This document shows positions 1 through 9,516 of a stretch of 64,000 nucleotides of DNA, in pieces. Under the pieces are notes generated by a model. That model saw only the letters and a list, made by a program, of their open reading frames with translations. It was not told the DNA's origin and did no database searches. Both the position numbers and the translations under genes were made by a program. Each line of letters starts with the position of its first letter. Position 1 is the first letter of the stretch. Source of the stretch: Plantibacter sp. ME-Dv--P-122b (GTDB lineage Bacteria; Actinomycetota; Actinomycetes; Actinomycetales; Microbacteriaceae); NCBI RefSeq assembly GCF_030209375.1, contig NZ_JARVSC010000002.1, positions 62,001-126,000 on the forward strand, given 5' to 3'.

Positions 1-2
1 CC

Positions 3-1124
3 GAGCAGGCCACGTCGCGCGACGAGAGCGCTCCAGCGGCTGCGTCTACGCCGCCCGCTCCATCATCGAGCGCTCCGGCATCCGGCGCACCTGCTCCGGC
101 CCCGACCGGCGGACTCACACGCCGTCAGTTGCGGGAACTCGAGCGCACCGGCTCGATCGAGCAGGTGGCCTCCCCGGCAGCGCCGGTCGCACCGCCGGTC
201 GAGCAGCCGGTCCCCTCGGTCGCCCTGCCGCCGCGGACGCCCGATCAGGTGGTCGCTCCGCCCCAGAAGCAGAACAAGGCCGCCCGCCAGCAGGCCGCGA
301 AGCTCGCGCAGCAGGAAGCGGACGCCAAGGCTGCCGCTGCAGCCGAGCAGGAACGACGCGAAGCCGAGGCCGCCAAGCAGGCCGAGCAGCGCCAGGCCGC
401 AGAACGCAAGGCCGCAGAACAGCAGGCCGCTGAACGCAAGGCGGCTGAACGCAAGGCCGCCGAGCGAGCCGCCGCCGACGAGCGCGCAGCCAAGGCCCGG
501 TCCGCCGAGGCGCCGACGCCTCCCGTGACCCCCGCCGCTGCGGCGCCGGTGGCCACCGGTTCGCTCTTCGACGTCTCGGACCGCGACGACATCTCCGAGG
601 ACCCTGCTTCGACCCTGTCGAAGGGGTTCGGGCGCGACTCCATGCTCGTGGCGGCACTCGAAGCCGAGAAGGCGTCGCAGGCCGACAACGAGGTCGCGTT
701 CGAAGACCTCCTCGGAAGCGGCATGACCAGCACGGGGCAGATCACCACGAGCTCGCTCATCATCCCCGTCGCTCCGGCACAGGCGGAGGCGGGCGCCACA
801 TCCAACTCCACGGGCGAGATCCTCATCACCGGAACCATCGATCTGCCCCGCGGACTGGGTTCCGCCGGTCAAGACCCGAACCACTTCGACGGTGCAGGGA
901 TCGACCGACTCATCGAGGGCGACGAGCTGCCGGCCTCGGTCACGGCAGCGTCCCCGGTCGCGGCCAGCCGCGCGGTCAGCAGCCACGGCTCCACCCGCGA
1001 CGTCGTACCGGCCACCACCAACCAGAGCAACAAGCTGCTGATGACCCTCGCGATCGCCGCCGCGGTGCTCGCCGCCGGCGTGATCGCGGTGCTCATCATC
1101 GGTTTCTTCGGCGGAGCGTTCTAG
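3..1124 (+). CDS. TolA-like Ala-rich protein with C-terminal membrane anchor (5' partial)
   Basis: The reading frame is already open at the window start, so the N-terminus is missing; 373 residues are visible. The early part is Pro/Ala/Ser-rich and contains TRRQLRELER, a basic/acidic stretch. The middle (visible residues about 90-165) is a charged Ala-rich helix built of AAERK-type units, likely a coiled coil. A Ser/Thr/Ala-rich linker follows, and the last 30 residues hold one hydrophobic segment (LLMTLAIAAAVLAAG onward) that ends almost at the C-terminus. This suggests a cytoplasmic or low-complexity body anchored by a C-terminal transmembrane helix. Function unknown. It lies 55 bases upstream of rsfS in the same direction, a place where Microbacteriaceae commonly carry an uncharacterised membrane protein. 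A start inside the window (TTG at 129) is possible but unlikely because coding character continues upstream. Confidence 0.75.
   Translation, partial: EQATSRDESAPAAASTPPAPSSSAPASGAPAPAPTGGLTRRQLRELERTGSIEQVASPAAPVAPPVEQPVPSVALPPRTPDQVVAPPQKQNKAARQQAAKLAQQEADAKAAAAAEQERREAEAAKQAEQRQAAERKAAEQQAAERKAAERKAAERAAADERAAKARSAEAPTPPVTPAAAAPVATGSLFDVSDRDDISEDPASTLSKGFGRDSMLVAALEAEKASQADNEVAFEDLLGSGMTSTGQITTSSLIIPVAPAQAEAGATSNSTGEILITGTIDLPRGLGSAGQDPNHFDGAGIDRLIEGDELPASVTAASPVAASRAVSSHGSTRDVVPATTNQSNKLLMTLAIAAAVLAAGVIAVLIIGFFGGAF
396..470 (+). repeat. Five 15-bp tandem repeat units in coding sequence
   Basis: Five in-frame 15-base units of the type GCCGCAGAACGCAAG, each encoding AAERK or a close variant (AAEQQ, AAERA). 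Units diverge by one to a few bases, mostly at third positions. They extend the predicted coiled coil of the surrounding gene and are a likely site of length variation. Confidence 0.85.
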
Positions 1125-1179
1125 CCCTGCCGGCATTCATCCGATCGCTCATCATGCGATCGCCAGAGGAGTACACCAC

Positions 1180-1557
1180 ATGACCCTGTCCGACACCACA
1201 CTGGACGCCGTCCAGCTCGCAGCGACCGCAGCAGAGTCCAAGGGCGGCGAGGATCTCGTCGCGCTCGACGTCTCCGGTCCGTTGCCGTTCGTCGACGCCT
1301 TCCTCCTCGTCACCGGTCGGAGTGAGCGCAACGTCGTCGCGATCGCCGGCGAGGTCGAGGACCGCCTGAACGCGAGCGGCGTGAAGACCCTTCGACGTGA
1401 GGGCAAGTCCGAGGGGCGGTGGATCCTGCTCGACTTCGGCGAGGTCGTCGTCCACGTGTTCCACGAGGAGGAGCGGATGTACTACTCGCTGGAGCGTCTG
1501 TGGAAGGACTGCCCGGTGATTCCGCTGGTCTCGTCCGCACCGCAGCCCGCGAACTGA
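1180..1557 (+). CDS. rsfS: Ribosome silencing factor RsfS
   Basis: 125-residue protein of the RsfS/Iojap family (DUF143). RsfS binds ribosomal protein L14 on the 50S subunit and blocks subunit joining when nutrients are short. The family core is visible: DAFLLVTGRSERNVVAIA, then EGRWILLDFGEVVVHVF and the ending YYSLERLWKD. Length is normal for the family. The ATG start is preceded by AGAGGAG at good spacing. It follows the membrane-anchored protein by 55 bases and precedes tRNA-Ala. Confidence 0.95.
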   Translation: MTLSDTTLDAVQLAATAAESKGGEDLVALDVSGPLPFVDAFLLVTGRSERNVVAIAGEVEDRLNASGVKTLRREGKSEGRWILLDFGEVVVHVFHEEERMYYSLERLWKDCPVIPLVSSAPQPAN

Positions 1558-1624
1558 CCATCCCGTCGGTGCCGAGCACCGAAAGTGGTCACAACCGCTC
1601 TCAAGATGTAGTAACCTATTCAAG

Positions 1625-1655
1625 TTGCTTCCGCTGAAACAGCAGGGGCAAGCAA
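1625..1655 (+). other. Hairpin between rsfS and tRNA-Ala
   Basis: TTGCTT (1625-1630) pairs with AAGCAA (1650-1655), and GCTG pairs with CAGC inside it around an AAA loop. It could end the rsfS transcript or be part of the tRNA precursor leader. No T-run follows, so a terminator role is not assured. Confidence 0.4.
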
Positions 1656-1664
1656 GTTGAATAC

Positions 1665-1737
1665 GGGTCTGTGGCGCAGCTGGTAGCGCACCTGCATGGC
1701 ATGCAGGGGGTCAGGGGTTCGAGTCCCCTCAGATCCA
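1665..1737 (+). tRNA. tRNA-Ala (anticodon GGC)
   Basis: A full cloverleaf can be folded. Acceptor GGGTCTG pairs with CAGATCC with one G-U. The anticodon arm CCTGC/GCAGG encloses the loop ATGGCAT, giving anticodon GGC. The T arm is GGGG-TTCGAGT-CCCC. The discriminator base is A1737, and the 3' CCA is not encoded, since CCC follows. It sits between rsfS and a strong hairpin terminator. Confidence 0.97.
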
Positions 1738-1747
1738 CCCGAACACC

Positions 1748-1787
1748 AAGAAGTCCCCGTCAGCCGAACAGCTGACGGGGACTTCTT
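1748..1787. terminator. Bidirectional terminator between tRNA-Ala and the aldo/keto reductase gene
   Basis: Perfect 17-bp inverted repeat (1748-1764 with 1771-1787; arm begins AAGAAGTCCCCG) around a CGAACA loop. A-rich and T-rich ends flank the stem, so it can serve both convergent transcripts. Confidence 0.9.
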
Positions 1788-1808
1788 CGTTGGGGTGGGA
1801 CCCTGAGG

Positions 1809-4289
<2,481 letters not shown>

Positions 4290-4310
4290 ACCGCACGACC
4301 TCGGTTGGCG

Positions 4311-5468
4311 TCAGCGCAGCCAGCGCATCGTGTAGGCGTCGGCGAGGATCGGCATCACGGGTCCGTTGAGCGCGGTTCGCAGCGCGAGGTCTCTGATTCC
4401 GACGAGCGGGCCCGGCAACGGACGCCCCAAGCGCATGTTGAGCTCCGCCTGCCATGAGGCCCGACGGATCGCGCGCTGTTGGCGGGAGACGGCCGCGGCC
4501 ACGTCGTGCTGTGTCGAGAGATGTCCGGTGGTCATGCGAGCGATCAGTGGCGCGAAGACCCGTGCGTCGGACCAGCCCAGGTTCATGCCCTGCCCGCCGA
4601 TCGGGCTGATCTCGTGGGCGGCGTCGCCCAGATAGACGACCCGACCGTCGACGACGCGCTTCCGTCGTCGACGAAGCACGCCGAACGCGCTGAGCATGGT
4701 GTTCGTCGCCGGATCCACGTCGTCGCCGGTGCGGTCGGCGACGAGGGACGCGAGGTCGGACGCGGTGGGTTCCGGGCGGGCGGCGTCCTGCTCGACCGAG
4801 TACCCGGTGTGCACGACGTATCGTCGCATGCCATGGGGGAGCGGGAAGGACTCGACGACCCCTCGGTGGTGCAGGTGCACCCTGGCGATGGAACCGGCCC
4901 CACTCCGATCCGCGACGTCGCCCATGAGGTACCGGTCCCGATACTGGTGCACGGGGCCCGGAGCCTGCATCCCGTCGACGGCGGCGCGTCCGCCTGCTGC
5001 GACGACCACGACGGCTGCGCGGGTGCTCACCGTTCCATCGGCGTCGTTCCCGGACACGAGGACACCGTCCTCGGCCGGGGTCAACCGCGTACAGCTCGTC
5101 CCCGTCCGGAGCGATCCCGGCGCGACGGCTTCGAGTCGAGCACGGAGGATCCGTTCGGTCCGCCATTGCTCGAGCGCGGCGACGTAGGGGTGAGGAACTG
5201 GCAGGTCACGGAACACGACCGTCCCGAGGCGTCGGCCGGCGTTCCAGGCTTCGCCCTGGTCGATCCGGACCGCGTCGCGGCGGATCTCGTCGAGGACACC
5301 GAGCCGCTCGAACAGGTCGAGCGACGGCGGGTGGATCCCGATCGCCCGAGTACCGGTCGGGGAGTCCCACCGCCGTTCCCAGACGGTCACGTCGACGCCG
5401 GCCTGAGCGAGGAGGATCGCGGACACGAGGCCGACCGGTCCGCCACCGATGACGAGCACCTGGGTCAT
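4311..5468 (-). CDS. FAD-dependent aromatic-ring monooxygenase (polyketide locus)
   Basis: 385-residue flavoprotein of the UbiH/p-hydroxybenzoate hydroxylase fold. The Rossmann motif GGGPVG is at residues 8-13, and the second FAD motif GDAAHEISPIGGQGMN is at 281-296. It probably hydroxylates an aromatic ring using NAD(P)H and O2. Its ATG overlaps the stop of the methyltransferase gene by four bases (ATGA), and that gene overlaps the type III PKS gene, so the three form one tightly coupled operon. By comparison with the srs operon of Streptomyces griseus (PKS, methyltransferase, flavin hydroxylase), it most likely oxidises the polyketide phenol towards a quinol or quinone. Substrate inferred, not shown. 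Confidence 0.85.
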   Translation of the reverse strand: MTQVLVIGGGPVGLVSAILLAQAGVDVTVWERRWDSPTGTRAIGIHPPSLDLFERLGVLDEIRRDAVRIDQGEAWNAGRRLGTVVFRDLPVPHPYVAALEQWRTERILRARLEAVAPGSLRTGTSCTRLTPAEDGVLVSGNDADGTVSTRAAVVVVAAGGRAAVDGMQAPGPVHQYRDRYLMGDVADRSGAGSIARVHLHHRGVVESFPLPHGMRRYVVHTGYSVEQDAARPEPTASDLASLVADRTGDDVDPATNTMLSAFGVLRRRRKRVVDGRVVYLGDAAHEISPIGGQGMNLGWSDARVFAPLIARMTTGHLSTQHDVAAAVSRQQRAIRRASWQAELNMRLGRPLPGPLVGIRDLALRTALNGPVMPILADAYTMRWLR

Positions 5469-6181
5469 GGGCGTCCGTCCGTCGCCGGGGCGACGCGCTG
5501 CGACAGCAGGAGCCGCATGGGGAACCGGCGTTCGACGGTCCAGTCGTCGGGCACGAGCCGCTGCAGCTCCTCCTGGCGATAGCTGCGACGGATCGAGCGG
5601 AGCCCGTCGACGTGCAGGAAGGACCGTTTCCGTCCCGGTCGGGTGGCGAGTCCATAGGCCGCATACGCGAGTCGGTTGCGCTCGAGGTCGCTGTGCAGGA
5701 CGAGTCGTCGGGCGATCCGCGAGCTGTCGGCCAGCAGGCTCGACAGTCCCGCGGGATCGAGGTGGTGGAGCACGTGGTTGGACAGGACGATGTCGGCCTC
5801 CTCGCCGGCGGCGACGAGGTCGCTGCTGTGCGCCGGACGGAAGGCGACGGGGCCATCGGGGTACCGGCGACGGGCGAAGGCCACGGACCGCTCGTCGGGA
5901 TCGATCCCCACGACTTGCACGGGGAGGTGGTCGGCTTGCGCCCAGTCGGCGATGGCCACGGCGACATCGCCACCACCGAAGCCGATGTCGAGGATCGTCG
6001 TGGTCCGGGAGGGGTCGAAGAGTGGACGGATGCGCGACCGGTACAGGCCACGCCAGCCGGAGACGAGCCGGTTCACCGTCGCGAACCTGGCGTAGGTGGC
6101 GTCCAGCAGCGCGGGATCGCAGTCGGGATCGTCCATCAGTTCGAGGAGATCCGTCGCACGGCGGCCGAGGTCGGGCAGCAT
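5465..6181 (-). CDS. SAM-dependent methyltransferase (polyketide locus)
   Basis: 238-residue class I methyltransferase. Motif I is DIGFGGGD at residues 65-72, the acidic post-motif VVGIDPDE follows, and HVLHHLDP matches the region after motif II. Start ATG 6181 overlaps the TGA of the PKS gene (TGATG), and its stop overlaps the monooxygenase start. It is not the membrane-bound isoprenylcysteine-methyltransferase type found in some other alkylresorcinol operons, so the chemistry may be analogous rather than homologous. Likely O- or C-methylation of the polyketide. A long open frame continues upstream over the PKS gene but is a GC-driven shadow. Confidence 0.85.
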   Translation of the reverse strand: MLPDLGRRATDLLELMDDPDCDPALLDATYARFATVNRLVSGWRGLYRSRIRPLFDPSRTTTILDIGFGGGDVAVAIADWAQADHLPVQVVGIDPDERSVAFARRRYPDGPVAFRPAHSSDLVAAGEEADIVLSNHVLHHLDPAGLSSLLADSSRIARRLVLHSDLERNRLAYAAYGLATRPGRKRSFLHVDGLRSIRRSYRQEELQRLVPDDWTVERRFPMRLLLSQRVAPATDGRP

Positions 6182-7308
6182 CAGACTCGGCCGGCCCGGA
6201 GCCGGAGCAGCGCGCTCTCGATCGTCAGCCCCGGACCGAAGGCGAGGGCGCACACCCGCTCGTCGACGTCGGCCGGCGGATCGTCCATCAGGCGCTGGAG
6301 GATGAAGAGCACGGTCGCGCTCGACATGTTGCCGTACTCGCGCAGCACTGTGCGTGACGGAGCCAGCAGTTCGTCGTCGAGCCCGAATCCTCGCTGGACC
6401 CGGTCGAGGATGCTCCGGCCACCGGGATGGATCGCCCAGCGGTCGATCGACGACACCGGGGCGTCGTCGGCTGCGGCGAGGAGTGGGCGGAGGGCGATCT
6501 CGAGGTGCTCGCCGATCAGCTTGGGGACCGCGCCGCTCAGGACCATCTCGAACCCGTGATCGCCGATCGTCCAGGCCATCTCGGTCTCGCCGTCCGGCAC
6601 CAGTGCCGTGGACCAGCCGTCGAACTCGAGCACGGGCGCGGTGGAACCGGTGTCGCGACCGGTCACGACGGCGGCCGCTGCACCGTCGGCGAAGACCGAG
6701 GAACCGAGGATCACGTCGGGGTCGTCGGAGGAACGGAGATGGATGGAGCAGAGCTCGATGCAGACCACGAGGACGACGGCGTCGGGGTCTGCCAGGCAGA
6801 ACGCCTCTGCGGCGCGAAGGGCGGGGAACGCGGCGAAACACCCCTGGAACCCCAGGTGATAGCGCTCCGTGCTCGGGTCGAGCCCGAGGTCTCGCACGAG
6901 GAGGTACTCCGGCCCGGGCGCGAAGAACCCCGTGCAAGAGGCGGTCACGACGTGGGTGACGTCCGCCGCCGACAGGCCGGGGGCGGCGTCCAATGCCCGC
7001 CGTGCGGCCTCGAGGAGCAGCGGTGGAGCGTGCTCGATGTAGGCGTCGTTCCGCACACCGGTGGGCGGGGAGAGCACCTGCCGCTGCTCCGCGTCGTAGA
7101 AGGCGGCCGTGGTCGTCTCGACCTCGTGGTCGAAGGCGTCGATGACGGTGTGCCTGGTCTCGATGGCGGACGCGTCGAACGCGGCACCGATGAGACGTCG
7201 GGCGAGCCGGGTCCGCCCGGGTTGGTCGCGGAACACATCCCTGATCTCGTCTTGATGAAGGATGGTCTGAGGAACGGCCACGCCGATCGCCCTCACGGAG
7301 ACGGTCAT
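6181..7308 (-). CDS. Type III polyketide synthase
   Basis: 375-residue chalcone/stilbene synthase-like enzyme that condenses a starter acyl-CoA with malonyl-CoA units on one active site. The catalytic triad is intact: Cys157 (FQGCFAAFPALRAA), His294 (WAIHPGG) and Asn327 (YGNMSSATV). Length is typical. The product is unknown; bacterial relatives make alkylresorcinols, alkylpyrones or tetrahydroxynaphthalene. It is the first gene of a three-gene operon with a methyltransferase and an FAD hydroxylase and is divergent from a UbiA prenyltransferase 46 bases away. A TACACT -10 box ends five bases before the ATG and there is no Shine-Dalgarno, so the mRNA is probably leaderless. Confidence 0.93.
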   Translation of the reverse strand: MTVSVRAIGVAVPQTILHQDEIRDVFRDQPGRTRLARRLIGAAFDASAIETRHTVIDAFDHEVETTTAAFYDAEQRQVLSPPTGVRNDAYIEHAPPLLLEAARRALDAAPGLSAADVTHVVTASCTGFFAPGPEYLLVRDLGLDPSTERYHLGFQGCFAAFPALRAAEAFCLADPDAVVLVVCIELCSIHLRSSDDPDVILGSSVFADGAAAAVVTGRDTGSTAPVLEFDGWSTALVPDGETEMAWTIGDHGFEMVLSGAVPKLIGEHLEIALRPLLAAADDAPVSSIDRWAIHPGGRSILDRVQRGFGLDDELLAPSRTVLREYGNMSSATVLFILQRLMDDPPADVDERVCALAFGPGLTIESALLRLRAGRV

Positions 7309-7313
7309 GCTGC

Positions 7314-7348
7314 AGTGTACCGCCGTGGCCCGGGTGTCGCCCTAAGCT
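7314..7348. promoter_or_regulatory. Divergent leaderless promoter pair for the PKS operon and ubiA-like gene
   Basis: On the minus strand TACACT (7319-7314) ends five bases before the PKS ATG. On the plus strand TAAGCT (7343-7348) ends six bases before the prenyltransferase GTG. The two -10 boxes are only 23 bases apart, so the -35 zone of each promoter overlaps the other. This implies shared or mutually exclusive control. Confidence 0.6.
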
Positions 7349-7354
7349 GAGGCG

Positions 7355-8221
7355 GTGTTCTCCATGGTCCGTCGTCTGTTCGCGTCCTCGCATCCCGGGC
7401 CGACCGTCGCGGTGACCGTTCTCGCCGTCGTGCTCGGATCGGCCGTCGGCCTGTCGCCCCTCCGGACAGTCCTGCTCGCTGTGGTGGTGTTCGTCGGCCA
7501 GCTCTCGATCGGCTGGTCCAACGACTGGCTCGACGCCAGACGCGATCGTCACTCGGAGCGACAGGACAAACCGGTCGCGCGCGGTGACCTCGGTGTCTCG
7601 ACGGTCCGGCTGGCGGCCCTCCTGGCAGGGGCGGCGAGCATTCCGCTCTCGGCATCCCTCGGCTGGGCGTCGGCTGCCGCACACCTGCTCTTCCTCGTCT
7701 GCGGGTGGGCCTACAACCTCGGCCTCAAATCGACGGCCTGGTCGGTCGTCCCGTTCATCGTGGGGTTCGGCGCACTGCCTGCCGTGGTCACCTACGCGGC
7801 TGTCCCGCCGATCGTCCCGGCCGCGTGGACGCTCGCCGTCGGTGGACTGTTCGGTGTCGCGATCCACTTCACGAACGCGCTGCCTGATCTCGAAGACGAC
7901 CTGCGGACCGGCGTCCGCGGTCTGCCGCACCGGCTCGGCGCGCGGACCGCCGGTCGGACGGCCTTCGTCGCCCTCGGCGTCTCAGGTGTTGTCGCCGTCC
8001 TCGGACAGAGCGGGATCTTCGTCGGCAGGCCGACCGCACCGCCGGTCGTCGGGGTGCTGGGCGCGGTCGGCGTCCTCGCGCTCGTCGTGTGGGGGCTCGT
8101 GCTCGTCGGAACCCGAGCGCCGGACCGTCTGCTGTTCCGACTGATCATCGGGGCCGCCCTGCTCGTCACCGTGGTGCTGGCAGTGGCCGGGACGAATCTC
8201 GGCGCGGCCCTGGTCGGTTGA
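7355..8221 (+). CDS. UbiA-family prenyltransferase (polyketide locus)
   Basis: 288-residue polytopic membrane protein with about eight hydrophobic segments. The first Asp-rich motif, NDWLDARRDRHSERQDKP, starts at Asn56. The second, NALPDLEDDLRTG, starts at Asn174. These bind Mg2+ and the prenyl diphosphate. The enzyme should attach an isoprenoid to an aromatic acceptor. Divergence from the type III PKS operon makes its hydroxylated product the obvious acceptor, but a role in another lipoquinone pathway cannot be excluded. GTG 7355 is chosen because TAAGCT lies exactly six bases upstream (leaderless); an in-frame ATG at 7364 is the alternative. It converges with the next gene with a 9-base gap. 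Confidence 0.88.
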   Translation: MFSMVRRLFASSHPGPTVAVTVLAVVLGSAVGLSPLRTVLLAVVVFVGQLSIGWSNDWLDARRDRHSERQDKPVARGDLGVSTVRLAALLAGAASIPLSASLGWASAAAHLLFLVCGWAYNLGLKSTAWSVVPFIVGFGALPAVVTYAAVPPIVPAAWTLAVGGLFGVAIHFTNALPDLEDDLRTGVRGLPHRLGARTAGRTAFVALGVSGVVAVLGQSGIFVGRPTAPPVVGVLGAVGVLALVVWGLVLVGTRAPDRLLFRLIIGAALLVTVVLAVAGTNLGAALVG

Positions 8222-8230
8222 GACGGGGCG

Positions 8231-9400
8231 TCAGTACCAGTTGGTCGCTTCCGAGTGCGCCCACGCGCCGCAGGGGGAGCCGTACCGGCTGTCGATGTAG
8301 TTCAGGCCCCAGTTGATCTGCGTCGCCGCATTGGTGCGCCAGTCGTCGCCGGAGCTGGCCATCTTGCTCCCGGGCAGGGACTGCGGGATTCCGTAGGCGC
8401 CGCTGGACTCGTTGTAGGCGTTGACACGCCAGCTCGACTCTCGGGTCCAGAGCTGCAGCAGGCACTGGAACTCACCGCTGCCCCAGCCGTAGGCGCCGAT
8501 CGCGGACTGCGCGTACGCCTTCGCGCCCGCCGGGTCGGCCGCGAGGTCCGGCGGCGGGGCGCTCGTGGAGCCCTCGCCGCCGGTCGCCTCGTTGCGTCGC
8601 TGCTCCTCCGCGGCGATCGCCTCCTGGCTCTGCGCGTAGGCCTGTTCGACGGCAGCGGAGGTGTTCTTGAGGACGGCGAGCTGCTGGTACAGCCGATCGC
8701 GGTTGGCCTGCTGCTCGGCGACCGCCGCATCGGCGGCGTCGCTCGCGGACTGGGCTGTCTCGTAGGTGGCGTCCGCCGCCTCCGAGAGTCGCTGACGTTC
8801 GGTCTCGGCCGCGGTCGCCTGCTCGGCGAGCGCAGTCGCCGTGTTGCTCGCGGCGGTCGCGGACGCGAGGTCTCGAGCTGAGGTCTCGCTCAGCTTGCTG
8901 ACCGCACTGAGTTTGGAGAGGAGGTCGTCGTCGGCTGCACCGGAGAGGACGAGGGAGAGCGTCGGATCGACGCCGCCGGTGCGCGTCATCTGCGCGATGA
9001 CCGCTCCGGCCTGGCGCTTACTCGACGCCGCTGCCGACGCTGCGGCGGTCGCCTGCGCACTGATCGTGTCGGCGACGGCGGCCTGCGCGTCGTACGCAGC
9101 CTTGGCCTCACCGGCCGCCGCGCCCTGGCGGACGGCTTCGTCGCCGAGCCTGGCGGATTCGTCGCGCAGGCCGTCGAGGAGGGAAACGATCCGGTCGGCT
9201 TCGGCCTGAGCGGTCGATTCGTTCGCCTTGGCCGCCTGGACGTCGTCCCAGCTCGGGTAGTCGGCGGTCCGGAACGATGTGGGGGTCACGGCGGCCGCCG
9301 GGCTTGCGACCGACACCGCGATGACGAGCGCGGCTCCGAGGGCGGCGGCTCGCGAGACGCCCCTCGAGCGGGTCGAGAGGGCTGTCAGCGGCTTGCGCAT
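8231..9400 (-). CDS. Secreted coiled-coil protein with C-terminal lytic-transglycosylase-like domain
   Basis: 389 residues. An N-terminal Sec signal peptide (AALGAALVIAVSVASPAAA, cut near residue 37) is followed by a long Ala/Glu/Gln-rich coiled coil (about 50-280) like that of NlpC/P60 and CwlO-type wall hydrolases. A short linker leads to a C-terminal domain with LLQLWTRESSW, in which the Glu is the expected lytic transglycosylase catalytic residue, then SSGAYGIPQSLPGSKM and a terminal Cys/Trp-rich end. It probably cleaves or binds peptidoglycan outside the cell. Start ATG 9400 has AGGA nine bases upstream, and TACACT (9434-9429) is a good -10 box. No c-di-AMP riboswitch-like structure fits in the short upstream region. 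Confidence 0.85.
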   Translation of the reverse strand: MRKPLTALSTRSRGVSRAAALGAALVIAVSVASPAAAVTPTSFRTADYPSWDDVQAAKANESTAQAEADRIVSLLDGLRDESARLGDEAVRQGAAAGEAKAAYDAQAAVADTISAQATAAASAAASSKRQAGAVIAQMTRTGGVDPTLSLVLSGAADDDLLSKLSAVSKLSETSARDLASATAASNTATALAEQATAAETERQRLSEAADATYETAQSASDAADAAVAEQQANRDRLYQQLAVLKNTSAAVEQAYAQSQEAIAAEEQRRNEATGGEGSTSAPPPDLAADPAGAKAYAQSAIGAYGWGSGEFQCLLQLWTRESSWRVNAYNESSGAYGIPQSLPGSKMASSGDDWRTNAATQINWGLNYIDSRYGSPCGAWAHSEATNWY

Positions 9401-9504
9401 GCGTCCATCCTGGCTGTCACCCACGCAAGTGTAGCCGCCGATGTCACATTCGTCACTCCTGCCACACCGGGAGCGACGCCCAGCCTGCGTGGAAGATCCG
9501 AGCC

Positions 9505-9510
9505 TAGAGT
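9505..9510 (+). promoter_or_regulatory. -10 box of the nagZ-like gene (leaderless)
   Basis: TAGAGT followed by exactly six bases and then the GTG start codon; no Shine-Dalgarno is present. Confidence 0.55.
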
Positions 9511-9516
9511 GGGCCG

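Noticed and set aside
396-470. Short direct repeats considered as a CRISPR array
   Set aside because: Units are 15 bases, contiguous and in frame, with no spacers; they encode AAERK repeats.
9401-9516. c-di-AMP riboswitch before the secreted muralytic-type gene
   Set aside because: Such riboswitches often precede wall hydrolase genes in Actinobacteria, but only about 35 bases lie between the likely -10 box and the start codon, too short for one.
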